From positions 271,703 to 335,702 of the forward strand of contig ML977022.1 in NCBI GenBank assembly GCA_010015675.1: a stretch of DNA of 64,000 nucleotides, written 5' to 3'. Made by a program: the position numbers and the translations under genes. How positions within the stretch are numbered: the stretch's first letter is position 1; every line of letters starts with the position of its first letter. Of the stretch, positions 43,986-54,900 are shown in pieces. The stretch is from Byssothecium circinans. Taxonomy: Eukaryota > Ascomycota > Dothideomycetes > Pleosporales > Massarinaceae. The notes under the pieces were generated by a model. The model was given only the letters and a program-made list of their open reading frames with translations, did no database searches and was not told where the DNA came from.

Positions 43986-45239
43986 ATGTTCGATAGCACG
44001 GCTATCTACGATGGGGACTGTGCAAAAGGAGCAGAACCGGATATTGCTGGCGTTGGCGTACCTGCACCTTTCTTCTCTCCCCCGTTCTCACTCTCTTCAA
44101 ATGGTCCTATGGTATACTGACAGGGTATTGTTGTGCATAGGTAGTCATATCGTTCGTCACCGCCAGCGTCATGACGACCACAGCCTCGATACTTGCTATG
44201 CTTCTCGACCAAGCCTTCGACACCAAAGGCCAATTCACGTTCCATGCACCTATTCGATATATACGAGAGAGGTTTCTGGATACCGAGTGGAAGAAGAATT
44301 ATGCGTGGAGGCCGTTTTTGGATCCGTTGATTATTGGGTTGGGGGACCAGCAATTGATCACGGGATATGCTGTGTTGTTGAGTGGATGGATAAAGGTGCA
44401 TTTCCATCTCTGCTTCCTCATAGTTTGCTCAACCACTATTACTGAGCGGAAAGCTGACCGGTGGTGCTGAGTTACAGGTCGCGCAAAACTCGTTCGAAGT
44501 TCAAGGCGCGCATTTCGTCCTAATCCTCTATATCTGCGCCCTATCCTCTTCCTCACACCTCGCCGCCCTAATCACCCTGCGCAAGTACTTCCGGCGCTAC
44601 AAACTCATCGCAAAGATCCGCATCACCTTCGTCGTCATCTTCGCGCTTTTCCTCTTCGCCTCCATGGTGGCAGCCATCAGCATGCCGGAAACCAGCTACA
44701 CAAATGACGAGGGAATTATTGAACATCAGATGCGTGTCCAACGCTTGTCGTTCCTAGTCCCAATGATCTTCATGCTGATCGGCTTCTCCACCGCTTTGGT
44801 CACGACTTTATACATACCGCACCATGCAAGTCTTTCAGTGTCTCCTCGACGGACGGACTCAGGGGCTTCGCATTATTTTCACTTCCCGTCTCATCCTCGA
44901 CGTCGGCTATCCGCCACTGAACACGTCACCATCCCCGCAAAACGCAGCCTCAAGCTCCTTGTGCTGATCTTCCTCAATCCACTCATCTCGTTCATCATCC
45001 AAATCATACTCGCAACCCTGTCGGTTATTCTGGTTCTGAGTCAGAAGTTCTCGATTCCTGAGGAACCGGAGAAATGGTGTGGATTGATGGGGGATGGGGA
45101 GAATGGTTGGGGGTTCGGACAGACGTTGAGTGTGGTTATGTTGCTTCTGCCAACGATGAGTGCGGGACAGGCGTATCTGGAGGGACGGCAGCATATTAGA
45201 GAGGGGCGCGGAGGTGATCATGGATCCAAGACGCCGTAG
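43986..45239 (+). CDS. Multi-pass fungal membrane protein, unknown function
   Basis: Exons 43986-44057, 44141-44395 and 44478-45239, all phase 0, give 362 residues. The first exon encodes an acidic extracellular-type start with Cys (YDGDCAKGAEPDIAGVG), and exon 2 continues VVISFVTASVMTTTASILA. This PDIAGVG-VV.SF join is common in a large group of fungal integral membrane proteins of unknown function, and it supports the unusual donor (GGC|GTACCT). Seven or so hydrophobic segments follow, with SSSSHLAALITLRKYFRRY and the ending WGFGQTLSVVMLLLPTMSAGQAYLEG, also typical of that group. A Ser/His/Arg-rich loop (about residues 220-260) may be a cytosolic insert. No catalytic motif is seen. Confidence 0.78.
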
Positions 45240-45473
45240 ACGTTGAAGTTGAAGTTGTGTGGGTAATTGGTATACCTCATGTCTAGTCAATCCGGTCTTT
45301 TTACGACTCTGTGATTCAGGGTATATCATGCGCAATGCGTTGGGTGGTATCCTATCTTCTTCTCACTTCCCCTTGAACTCAACCCCAGAGGGGGATTATC
45401 GGAACGTTTACGCTCTCGGAAGAGTCCTCGCTGGAAATGCCTATTTCATCATCAAGACTTCCCCCGCACTCCT

Positions 45474-46042
45474 TCACCCCTCCTTCACCCCTTCGCCTTT
45501 CTCTCCTTCCTCCTCCTGCCCATGCATCGCCTCCGCAAACCCAACCCACTCCCTCATGCCCCTAACAAACGCATCCTTCTCTTCATCCACCGTCTCCGCA
45601 TGTCCCCAAACGACCACCTCGTCGAACTCCCCCAGCACCTCCACTACCTTGACTTCTTCACGCAGATCCTCGTCCTCGTCTTCTCTTTCTTCCCCGTCTG
45701 CCTGGTCTTGGGGATGTATATGCGATTGGGTCTGGGATTGAGGAAGCAGGTTGTCGGTGATGTGGACTACGGCACCGGTGTGGGTAGAGGGGAGTGCGAC
45801 GGTGGTACCGTGGAGATGGCGGCCGCGGAGGTAGACGTGCGATGTTCCTACACAAATATTTTAGACGTGCGCATTTCTCCAATTTAGTATGGAGAGATAG
45901 CGTATAACTTACCCTTATCGTCTTTCGTGGGCCGGAAGAAGCGCTCTGTGGAGTTTATGGGGCCGTTGTGGTTTATGCGTGCGGGGAGGAGGTTTGGGGT
46001 GCTTTTCTGCGGTTTGGAGGTGGGGGGTTGGATGGATAGCAT
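45474..46042 (-). CDS. rnh203: Ribonuclease H2 subunit C
   Basis: Exons 45913-46042 and 45474-45847, phase 1, with a 65-bp intron (GTAAGT, TGTGTAG), give 167 residues. RNase H2 removes ribonucleotides misincorporated into DNA; the C subunit is non-catalytic and forms the platform with subunit B. Family traits are NLLPARINHNGPI near the start, ERFFRPTKDDKG, then across the intron YLRGRHLHGTTVALPSTHTGAVV, and finally FDEVVVWGHAE, AFVRGMREWVGFAEAMHG. The acidic linker in the middle is variable in the family. The gene lies antisense to a meaningless plus-strand open frame and is not visible as a single long ORF. The call rests on the ordered match to the fungal RNase H2C pattern. Confidence 0.85.
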
Positions 46043-47128
46043 TGTGCTTTTCTCTGTGTCTGTTCCGGATTATGGAATAAAGGTTTTGCTTGGGTCTGAA
46101 AGGGTGAATTGATAATGGCGTATTCGTTGGCGCGTCGTGAGATGTTGGGTGACGCGTAGACGCGTTGGGTGAATAGAGTGATGCACGGACTCTGTCGCTT
46201 AACTCCGCATTTGCTGTACATATGTATCGCCGAGAAGCTCATCCTTCTCCTAGCGCACGACCAACAAACGTTGCCAACGTCTAACTAAACTTTCGATTTA
46301 GATGCTTATCTTCTATTACGAGTCGTCTTCTAGTTAATAATTCGCAGGCCAGGAGGTTTTCTTCTCCTCTCTTGGATGGGATATTCGGTGTCATTTTCCA
46401 GCCAACATACACTCGTCAGCCCGCAAGCCTCACTGCCGAACACCAGCACCAGCACCGGCAGGTTTCCATTCTCGCCAGGAACTTAATTCAAGTGCCGGCC
46501 AGCCTGGACAGTTTGACGCCAAACTCGTTCCTCCGGAATAGGCCGAGCCGAAACAATGACAAAGGCATCCCCTTGCATAAGCTCGCCCTGCACCCTGCAT
46601 GACAGCTACCCCTCGCTAAGGAGCTCACAGCACGCACTGCATGCATCGTCAGAACAAGCTGACAGCAAAGTATCTTTCCTCCACACAAACAGCCCGGATC
46701 CCGAGAAATCCAGTGCGGAATGACGCTTGCATCAAAGTCCCTGGTTTGGCCACATGAAAGAGAGCGGTGCTGGAGGAACCGCCGCCCGCTCCAGACAGCA
46801 GCGGTTCAAAACGTCATAGAATGTCTTAAAGCGGCAAAGTACCCTCGTCGATTCTGCACCTCAAACAAAATGCCACACGCCATGGGGAAGAAGTGGAAGT
46901 TTCTGCGTGGCCTTGCTTGCCGTCGGCTTTTGGTCGTTCCGAGGCCATTCGTGCGAAGTAATAATGGCGTTGATGTCGCCGCGTGTTAGGGCGGGTGTCA
47001 CTTTTGTGTTTTTTGTCTCTTTCGCATTCGGAACCAAAGTCTTTCACGGTACTCAGCTTTGCCATTGAAGGTTGTGACCAGTCTTTTGCTTCCTGTACGA
47101 GGTTGAGCAACAAAACACTCCTGGACTC
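46043..47128. promoter_or_regulatory. Divergent upstream region, RNase H2C / CFA-synthase-like
   Basis: 1.1 kb between two divergent starts. Short open frames on both strands (46372-46989) have no signature. It contains a CAGCACCAGCACCGGCAGG stretch near 46443. No promoter motif stands out. Confidence 0.4.
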
Positions 47129-48630
47129 ATGGCGATATTGAGCTCGATAACTAGACCTGTAGCGACTGTCTGGAATACTGTTACTTCGCAAGCTTGGGAG
47201 CCGCTGGTGTCGTTGTGCAGAAACGGGACCATTGCCCAATTGCAAAATATCAAGGTTGGGAAGCTCGCTTTGTACGACACGAACTTGAGTAAAGCTTCAC
47301 TGGTGTTTGGAAATGAGGAAGACGGCGCTCCAGTAGCTGTGCTCAGCGTCCACGATGATAAATTTTGGGTCCGGTTGGCATTGTTTGCGGACATGGTACG
47401 TCTCACAATACACGAGTTAGAACTATCCGAGCATGGTCAGAGAGGTGGACAAAAAGCTTACAGCTGGTAGGGCTTTGCGGAAAGTTTTATGTTGGGCGAA
47501 GTTTCGTCTCCAGACCTCACAAAATTCTTTGAGGTCAGTTCAGAAGCATTCCCCCAACAGTTCCCTAACATTATCAGCTCTTCATCTTAAACCGAAACCA
47601 CCTCTCCAACGGCTCGACCCTCACCTCCATTATCTCCACCACCCTTGCCGGCCTCGTCCGCGGTAGCAACAACCTCAAAAATGCGCGCCTAAACATCATG
47701 GCACACTACGACATCTCTAACGACATGTTCGCCGCATTCATGTCGCCAGACATGACATACTCATGCCCAATCTGGCTCCCAAAATCCGACCCCCAGCACC
47801 TCACAGAAACCCTCGAGGAAGCACAAATGCGAAAACTAGATCGCTTCATAGACAACACGCACCTCAAACCCAGCGACCACCTCTTAGAAATCGGCACAGG
47901 CTGGGGCAGCCTAGCCATCCGCGCCGTCCAACGAACCAACTGCCGCGTAACCTCCGTAACCCTCTCGCTCGAGCAAAAAGAACTCGCCGAACAACGAATA
48001 CGCTCCGCGGGTCTATCCTCTAAAATAAAAGTCCTCCTCTGCGATTACCGCGACCTGCAAGTGCCCCCCGAAGGCCCCTACGATAAGCTCATCAGCATCG
48101 AAATGCTCGAAGCCGTCGGCAGGGAATACATGGAAGAATACTTCCGCTGCATCCACAGACTGCTCAAACCCGAGGGCGCCATCGCGGCGTTCCAATGCAT
48201 CACCATGCCCGAAGCGCGCTACGATGCTTACGCCAACTCGGACGATTTCATCCGCAGATACATCTTCCCCGGCGGCCACCTGCCCACCGTGACCCAGCTC
48301 GTCTCGTCCATAGCCACCGGCTCCGCGGGCGCCCTCGTCGTCGACAACATCGAGAATATCGGGCCGCACTACGCGAAAGCGCTGCGGTTGTGGCGGACGG
48401 AGTTTTTGGACAATTGGGAAGGACGTATCAAGCCGATGTTGGTGAGGGAGCAGAAGGGGAAGGGCCTGGAGAAGGGTCTGGATGAAGAGAGCGCAGAGGT
48501 TTTCCGCAGGAAGTGGGAGTATTATTTTAGGTATAGTGAGGCGGGGTTTGTGACGAAGACTTTGGGGGATGTTATTCTTACTGTGGGGAGGGAGGGCGCG
48601 GTGCAGATGTTGGAGGATGTGCCGTTGTGA
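47129..48630 (+). CDS. Cyclopropane-fatty-acyl-phospholipid synthase family methyltransferase
   Basis: Exons 47129-47395, 47471-47533 (63 nt) and 47578-48630, all phase 0, give 460 residues. The enzyme should transfer a methylene or methyl group from S-adenosylmethionine to unsaturated acyl chains of lipids. The SAM-binding motif HLLEIGTGWGSLAIRA is at about residues 211-226. Typical family segments are MAHYDISNDMFAAFMSPDMTYSCP, MLEAVGREYMEEYF and AFQCITMPEARYD, and the C-terminal helical part (WEYYFRYSEAGF) is also characteristic. The N-terminal region (GFAESFMLGEVSSPDLTKFFE, carried on the small middle exon) is found in fungal and bacterial CFA synthases. No membrane segment is obvious. The exact lipid product is not predictable. 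Confidence 0.9.
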
Positions 48631-49511
48631 TGATTTTTAGCGTTTTTGCTGGCGGTTTTTTTTTGTTGTGTTTGGGTAGATGGGTTTGTTTGGGAGATGG
48701 TGCCGCTAGAGCGCGTGTGTAGATGGGTAAGGTGGTGAGGGTGTGGGGAAGAGAGGTAGTGTGTGATTGAATGCTCCTTGAGGCATGCTGGATGGTGATG
48801 CTATTGTATATCCCCATCACTATTTATATCAAAGTTGCGCGGAATAACAGTCCCATCGCCCTCCTCTGTTCAGTCGGCTCCTTTCCTGGCTTCCTGGCCC
48901 AAAAGCATATTCTCCAGGGGCTATCCATCGACCCATTTCACTGCCATGTTCGAACAAAACGCTCTCCCTCTCTTCACCAAACATGATGCGACCCATAATA
49001 ACCTCCTCATACTTCCCCTTCCTTCCTCACCTTAGCGTGCTGTCTGCGATCTCCTTCACTTCGCACCGGTACCTGTCGTATCGATTGATGTGGATGGCGT
49101 AACAGCGGAATGCGAGTCTATTCGGAATTCGGAAGCGGGGAATAAAGTCCAGTCCTCGACTGTTGAACATGTGCTTTCAAGCCCGGCGAGGACGACAAGG
49201 GGACGGGCGAAGGACGTGTAGCGCTGGAGATAGGGCTGGATGGATGAGGGGTCGATGCTGATTCGGGTAATTGATGCGCTTGCGCTGCTTCTTCCAGCCG
49301 CGATTCTGGTTTGAGGATAGAACCCGAGGATGCGACTGTAGAGGGTCGGAGGTCGAGAAAGGATTCCGCCTTGTCGATGAGGATATCAGTAGGCGGAGAA
49401 GCTTTGCAGAAAGGCTGGAGTAATATATTGACACGAGCACGAATAGGATAGCAGTTAAAGGGGTCGGAGACAAGATCTAATATGGAGATGATCAGCATAG
49501 GTGAAAAGAAC
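48631..49511. other. Intergenic, 0.88 kb, convergent gene ends
   Basis: Between the stop codons of the CFA-synthase-like gene and the Clr2-like gene. A minus-strand frame at 49118-49555 overlaps the Clr2 end and looks like a chance frame. Nothing else is recognised. Confidence 0.45.
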
Positions 49512-51419
49512 TCAGCCAAAGTTGAAATCTTGACCAAACGGCATGCCCGCATCATCTGCTCCGTCCAGGTTCATAAACGTGTCGAATGTGAAGTCCGTTT
49601 CACCTGTCAGGTCGATAGGCTCCGGGGCCCTCATGGGTGGTGGTGGCTGGGCGGTCTTGTTCGGTTGCTCAGGGGGCGGTTCCAATCCATCGACAAGCTG
49701 CAGATTCTTGGGGACTGCGTTGCCGAATGCGTCGAGGCGACGGTCACAAGGAGTGCCGGCGAATTTGCCTTGACCTGTAGCGTCGCCTCGCGCATTCATC
49801 CAGATGCCGTTACCGCCTTCGCCTTTCTGGACGGCTGCCTTGAAGTAATCTTCGAAGAGGATGCTGGATTCGTACCAGCGGCCTTTGACTTCTGAGATGT
49901 CGATGGTGGCACCAACGCTTACGAGATCCCAGTAGGCTATAGTGCCCGTGTTGGGTATGAGGATGCGGTTCCGCCAATTGATGTCCTCCCGCATTCGTAC
50001 GGGTATCTGGTTGTTCGTGGGGGGCTGCGGAGGAGCGTTTGGGTTTGTTACAGGCAAAGTTTTGTAAGAGTAGACGTCCCCAGTGAAATTGACCTTAGCA
50101 GGAGACCCTGGCGCTACTTTTTCGGTGATCGTGGTAACGACCATGATGTCTGTGCCGAGGGCGAGTCGTAGCCGTACTGGTTCTCCATTCCAGATCTTCT
50201 CTCCACCCAGGTATATGCCGTTGTATTGTCGATACTCCATACCCCCAACTGCGTTGGACTTGATGCGCTCAAACAATGTGTATGTGATGTCGACTGCCTT
50301 TGCTGCCAGGATGGAAGCGTCGACATCGGGTATACCGTCGCCATAGCGGCCAGCCAGCAGATCAGCCCAAGGAGCGCTATTGTAGGTCGTATGGGGATTC
50401 TGCTGGAGCCATGCATACGTGCACGATGGAGCTGACCAGGCGAGCCATGGCTTGATCTGATCCGTGACAAGCTCTTGAGCGGGAGAATCGAAGGGGTGCG
50501 AGAGGGGTTGCACGAGATATATGTGTGTCTTGTTGTCCTTGGTCCAACGGCGGGCCACGAGTCCCAAGCCCCAGGCAGCTTTGGTTGGCCTAAAGAACCA
50601 CACCACCTCTCCAGTGCGCGCCATCCACTTGCCATATCGGGCGTCCATTCCTTGTTCTTCGTGGCGAATCGGGGGCAGGTCTGTGGGTACCTTTCGCTCT
50701 GGCGCCCTGATCTGTGTGCTTACGTTAGGGTTTGGGGTCGCGGGTTTGACGTTGGGGCTCTGGGCGGTGGGCGTGCCGGCGCTCTGTCGGCGGATAGGCA
50801 TAGGCATAGGCATCTGCTGCACGGTTGGGCTGCGGCCCACGGGGGTATTTTCTTTCCTCATGAATGTCTCCGACTTGGGCTCTACTTTGAACGGTGGCGG
50901 TGGGGCAGTTTTCTCAGCCTCGAGCTGCAGAGGGGAGCATATTCGGCAGGTGCAGTTCTGGTAGTCGCTGGTTTCGTCGGTGGAGAGCCATAGCAGGTGT
51001 GGGAAGAACTCGATGGGGCTGCGGAAGCGCTTCTTCGGGCCTTTGGGGTATCCGTATAGGTAGGCATCTTGTCTGTCGCCGGGATTGCTCTTTCCTTTCG
51101 ACTTGATGTGCTCGTAGAGGTGGTAGCCGTCGGGGAACTCGTGGAGGATGCATTGATTCCACTTGTCTTCGTGGGCCTTTCCGCCCACCTCGCGGAGCAG
51201 CATGCCACCTAGCTTCTTCCGCCATTCGATATGCTTGGGGTCGTCTTTCTCAATCTTGCGGTAGTAGTCGGATATGCCTTGCTTGTTCGGCCCGTTGTTG
51301 AGCTGCTCTTCGGTCGGCCCATTGCGTATGACGTTGCCTTTCTGGTTGACCACCGGCTGACCATCGGATTTGCAGGCGAATATGGGGTAGAAGGCAGTGA
51401 GGGGCTGCGACAGGGACAT
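49512..51419 (-). CDS. clr2: Clr2-like transcriptional silencing protein
   Basis: A single exon of 635 residues. In fission yeast Clr2 is a subunit of SHREC, the Snf2/HDAC repressor complex of heterochromatin. The N-terminal Clr2 domain is visible in HEFPDGYHLYEHIKSKG, then DAYLYGYPKGPKKRFRSPIEFFPHL and LWLSTDETSDYQNCTCRICS. The second, Clr2_transil-type domain runs from RTGEVVWFFRPT through GLVARRW and HIYLVQPLSHP to the C-terminal region with WNGEPVRLRLALG. The two parts are joined by a Pro/Ser-rich linker. The open frame continues 16 codons upstream, but its first codon there is TTG; the ATG at 51419 is the natural start. The gene is head-to-head with a SNF2-PHD remodeler. Confidence 0.88.
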   Translation of the reverse strand: MSLSQPLTAFYPIFACKSDGQPVVNQKGNVIRNGPTEEQLNNGPNKQGISDYYRKIEKDDPKHIEWRKKLGGMLLREVGGKAHEDKWNQCILHEFPDGYHLYEHIKSKGKSNPGDRQDAYLYGYPKGPKKRFRSPIEFFPHLLWLSTDETSDYQNCTCRICSPLQLEAEKTAPPPPFKVEPKSETFMRKENTPVGRSPTVQQMPMPMPIRRQSAGTPTAQSPNVKPATPNPNVSTQIRAPERKVPTDLPPIRHEEQGMDARYGKWMARTGEVVWFFRPTKAAWGLGLVARRWTKDNKTHIYLVQPLSHPFDSPAQELVTDQIKPWLAWSAPSCTYAWLQQNPHTTYNSAPWADLLAGRYGDGIPDVDASILAAKAVDITYTLFERIKSNAVGGMEYRQYNGIYLGGEKIWNGEPVRLRLALGTDIMVVTTITEKVAPGSPAKVNFTGDVYSYKTLPVTNPNAPPQPPTNNQIPVRMREDINWRNRILIPNTGTIAYWDLVSVGATIDISEVKGRWYESSILFEDYFKAAVQKGEGGNGIWMNARGDATGQGKFAGTPCDRRLDAFGNAVPKNLQLVDGLEPPPEQPNKTAQPPPPMRAPEPIDLTGETDFTFDTFMNLDGADDAGMPFGQDFNFG

Positions 51420-51903
51420 GGCGGGTGGGGCGCGTGGTTGGAGAAGTTCAGGTGGTGGTGGAAGCAATCAATTATCATTTACCAGAGAGACTGAGAGTCG
51501 CGTCGGAGTTACGAGGCTTATCGATAAGCTTGTCGCCGACGCCGCGCGACCTCCGATCGCGACTTCTCACTTCTGAGCAGAAATTGGAAGCGACGCGTTC
51601 GTCACCAAGTCTCCGGGGTCATTTTGCAACCCTCCTCACCACAACGTGTATTTTGTTGTTCTATACACCTCCATCTCCGCCACTCCCTATACCATGGCTC
51701 GAAAGACCTAATTGCCGCGGTCACTCTCATCTTCACCCTCACCTTCACTCTCGATATGCCGCTACTCCTTGGTTTCATCCTCATCCTCACCCTCACCTCG
51801 ATGTGAGGTATATAGATCGCCCGTTGCAATCCTGCCTCACCCGTTCCCTGCCCTGCTGTCTCTTACCATTCTCTTCCTATAGTGCCGCACAAGAGACTCC
51901 ACT
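51420..51903. promoter_or_regulatory. Bidirectional promoter, Clr2-like / SNF2-PHD
   Basis: 484 bp separate two divergent chromatin genes. The half next to the SNF2 gene is pyrimidine-rich, typical of fungal promoters and 5' UTRs. Co-regulation of the pair is inferred. Confidence 0.5.
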
Positions 51904-54900
51904 ATGGACGAGCGACCTCGCTTCAAACTCGGCTCGCCCATCCCCAGTACACCGCCGAAGAAGCGCGGAGGAGCATATGAGAGTCTCCTTGCACTTTTTG
52001 GATCCATGAGCTCGGCGACATCGGCGACGAAAGCCCGGCGCGAATCGTCCCTTACTGAGGCAAAGCCAACACAGCCGGTGGACAAACCGACGGAAAGCAA
52101 ACAGACAGTGCGTCTAGACAACCGACCGAACCGCGCTCCCTTAATTCGATCGCGGAGCCCTAGTGCAGAATCCTCTACCACAAAATCATCTCTCGCTCAC
52201 GAGGGTACCGACTCTGCCGCCGACAACACCAGCAGTGAGGAATCAGAGGAATCCAGCGAAGACGAACCCGCCGCGCCTGTCCGCCGGGCTCGTACACTAC
52301 AGTCAAGACACCACCTGGGAGAGCTGAAGATGGAGGCCAGGAAGAAGGACCCCACTCCGCGCCGAAGTGCTCGCAACCGGCCATCCGACATATTAGCTTC
52401 TGATACGGTCGCGCCCACTCCTCCTCGAGCCGTGCCACGGCGCATACAACAGCCCCGGAGGCTCGGTACTGCGCGTGCCCGGCTACGTGACGATATCGCG
52501 CAGAAGACCAAGGCCAAAGCCAACAACTTTTTCGTCGCCAACCAGGACCGCTTCCTCCCGCTGCTCCCGGAACATAACTATGTGTCCCGTCTTGTCTCAA
52601 AACAGCAGGTCGGCCCCATCGTGGAGTATGAGTCGCTCAAGCAGCAGCCTGAGGGTGTGACTGCAACCATGAAGCCTTACCAGCTCGAAGGGTTGTCATT
52701 CCTGGTCCATCTGCACAACAACGGTTTCTCAGGCATTTTGGGAGACGAGATGGGTCTTGGAAAGACTCTCCAAACTTTATCCCTCTTTCAATACCTGGAA
52801 GAGAAAGACCGAGAATCTGGCACAACGTCTGAGGAGCTACGGCCGTATCTTGTTGTGTGCCCACTGAGTGTGCTCAACTCCTGGTTCGTTTCCAATCACT
52901 CAAAAAACTGAATACATACTGATGCAAAGACAGGGTCAGCGAAGCACAGAAATGGGTACCCGAGCTAAAAGTGCTTCGCTATCACGGCAACCCAAAAGAG
53001 CGGGACCGACTCAAGAGGGTTGCTCTAGGCCTTGAAGACCAGCGCGGTAACGAGACCACCCAGGCAAGGCAGCGGAAGGCATCCAAGAAAGCCGGGGTAA
53101 AGGTCACCAAGCTGCCCACTGAAGAGACATCCAACTCGTTCAAGATTGTCGTAACCACATACGAAACGTTTCAGGCGGAGAAGGCTTGGTTTGGCCACTC
53201 TTTTATTTGGCGCTATGTTGTTCTAGACGAAGGCCACAAGATCAAGAGCAGCGCCACGCAAATCTCAACCTCGCTGAAGAACGTATCTTCCGAATACCGT
53301 CTCATTCTCACCGGAACACCCCTCCAGAACAACCTCGTGGAAATGTGGGCTTTGCTAGCCTGGCTGTACCCGGACGTTTTCACCGAGAACACACAGTCCC
53401 TGTTCAAGGAGTCATTCGACCTCTCTCGGGGAAAGATCAATCGCAAGACCTTGGATGATGCCCGAAGCCTACTTGAGCTCATCATGTTACGGCGTATGAA
53501 GGATAGCCCGAGCGTTAACTTGGGTCTGCCGGAGAAAGAGGAGGTTCTTCTTTTTACCCCTCTCACGCCCCTGCAACGGCTGTGGTATACTCGTCTGCTT
53601 ACACGCATGGATGATACCGTGCTGGACGAACTCTTTGTGGATAGCAAGTCTAAAGAGAAGGCGGCTCTAGAAGAAGACAAGCATGATGAGCAACTCCAAG
53701 CGCGTCTCGAGCATCTGGAGGCCGGGGACGACGAGAAAGATGATCAGTGGGAGAAGACTGCCGAGATGATGCGACAAGCGATCAAGAAGGAGCAAGAACA
53801 GCAGGCTGCTGGACCCTCCAAGTCCGCTTGGCAGAAACTCATGAACCTCGTGATGCAGCTGCGGAAATGCTGCTCGCACCCATATCTAATCCCAGGCGCC
53901 CGGCCAGAACCCTACGCCGTTGGCCAGCATGTCATTCGGGCGTCTGGCAAGTTCATCTTGCTCGAAAAGTTGTTGAGGAACAGCATCTTCATGCAGGGTA
54001 AGAAGGTTCTCATCTTTTCTGGCTTCACCACGACTCTAGACTACTGCGAGGATCTTCTCTCGATTTTGAGCAATTTTGGGCAGGAGTTCAAGTACTTGCG
54101 CTTGGACGGTAGCTCTCAACGCGCTCGGCGTAACCTGGACATTCGCCTTTTCAACGATGCAAAGTCCGACTACAAGGTGATGCTTCTGTCCACTCGTGCT
54201 GGTGGACTGGGTATAAATTTGACCACCGCTGAGGATATCGTATTCCTCGATGAGGACTGGAATCCGCAGATCACGCTACAGGCCGAAGCCCGCGCCCACC
54301 GCATTGGGCAGTCCAAGAAGGTCACCGTCTACAAGCTTTGTACTCAGGGTACAGTAGAGGAGCAAATGATGGGCCGCATTCGCAAGAAACTCTGTAAGTA
54401 TTCCTGCGCGATACATGTCGTTTCTAGACGAAGCGTATTGACTCACATTTGCATGAGCTTTGCTGACTTGTAACAGATCTTTCGACAAAGATTACAGAAT
54501 CCATGAAGAGCGTTCATGGAGACCAAGCGTCGGCCGGGCGGGCATCACTTGAAGAAGATGCGCCGGAGATGAGCACTAATCAGCTTAAATCTTTGATTCG
54601 TCGTGGAGCTCAGACGCTTTCGCACCCCGACATTGATGTCACGGATATGCTCTCTTGGGATCTAGACAAGATGATGGAAAAGTGCCGTGACAAAGCAGCA
54701 GACCCACTGGTGAATCCAGATGTGACGGCCGCTGAGGTTGATGAGGAGAAATGGCTCTCGACCATGGAGCGTGTCGAGTGCGCAGTCCTAGATGGCAAGC
54801 GGTACCAGCGAAACCGTGGCAAGGTTGAGAAGGCTACCGATCACATCTTGCCAGAGTCGATCTCCCGACAAGATCGCCGCAAAGGGAAGAACACCACTGT

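Noticed and set aside
45259..45741. Plus-strand open frame of 160 codons
   Set aside because: It is antisense to the RNase H2 subunit C exon, whose ordered conserved segments leave no doubt about the coding strand.
49118..49555. Minus-strand open frame of 145 codons
   Set aside because: It overlaps the Clr2-like C-terminus in another frame and has no family signature.
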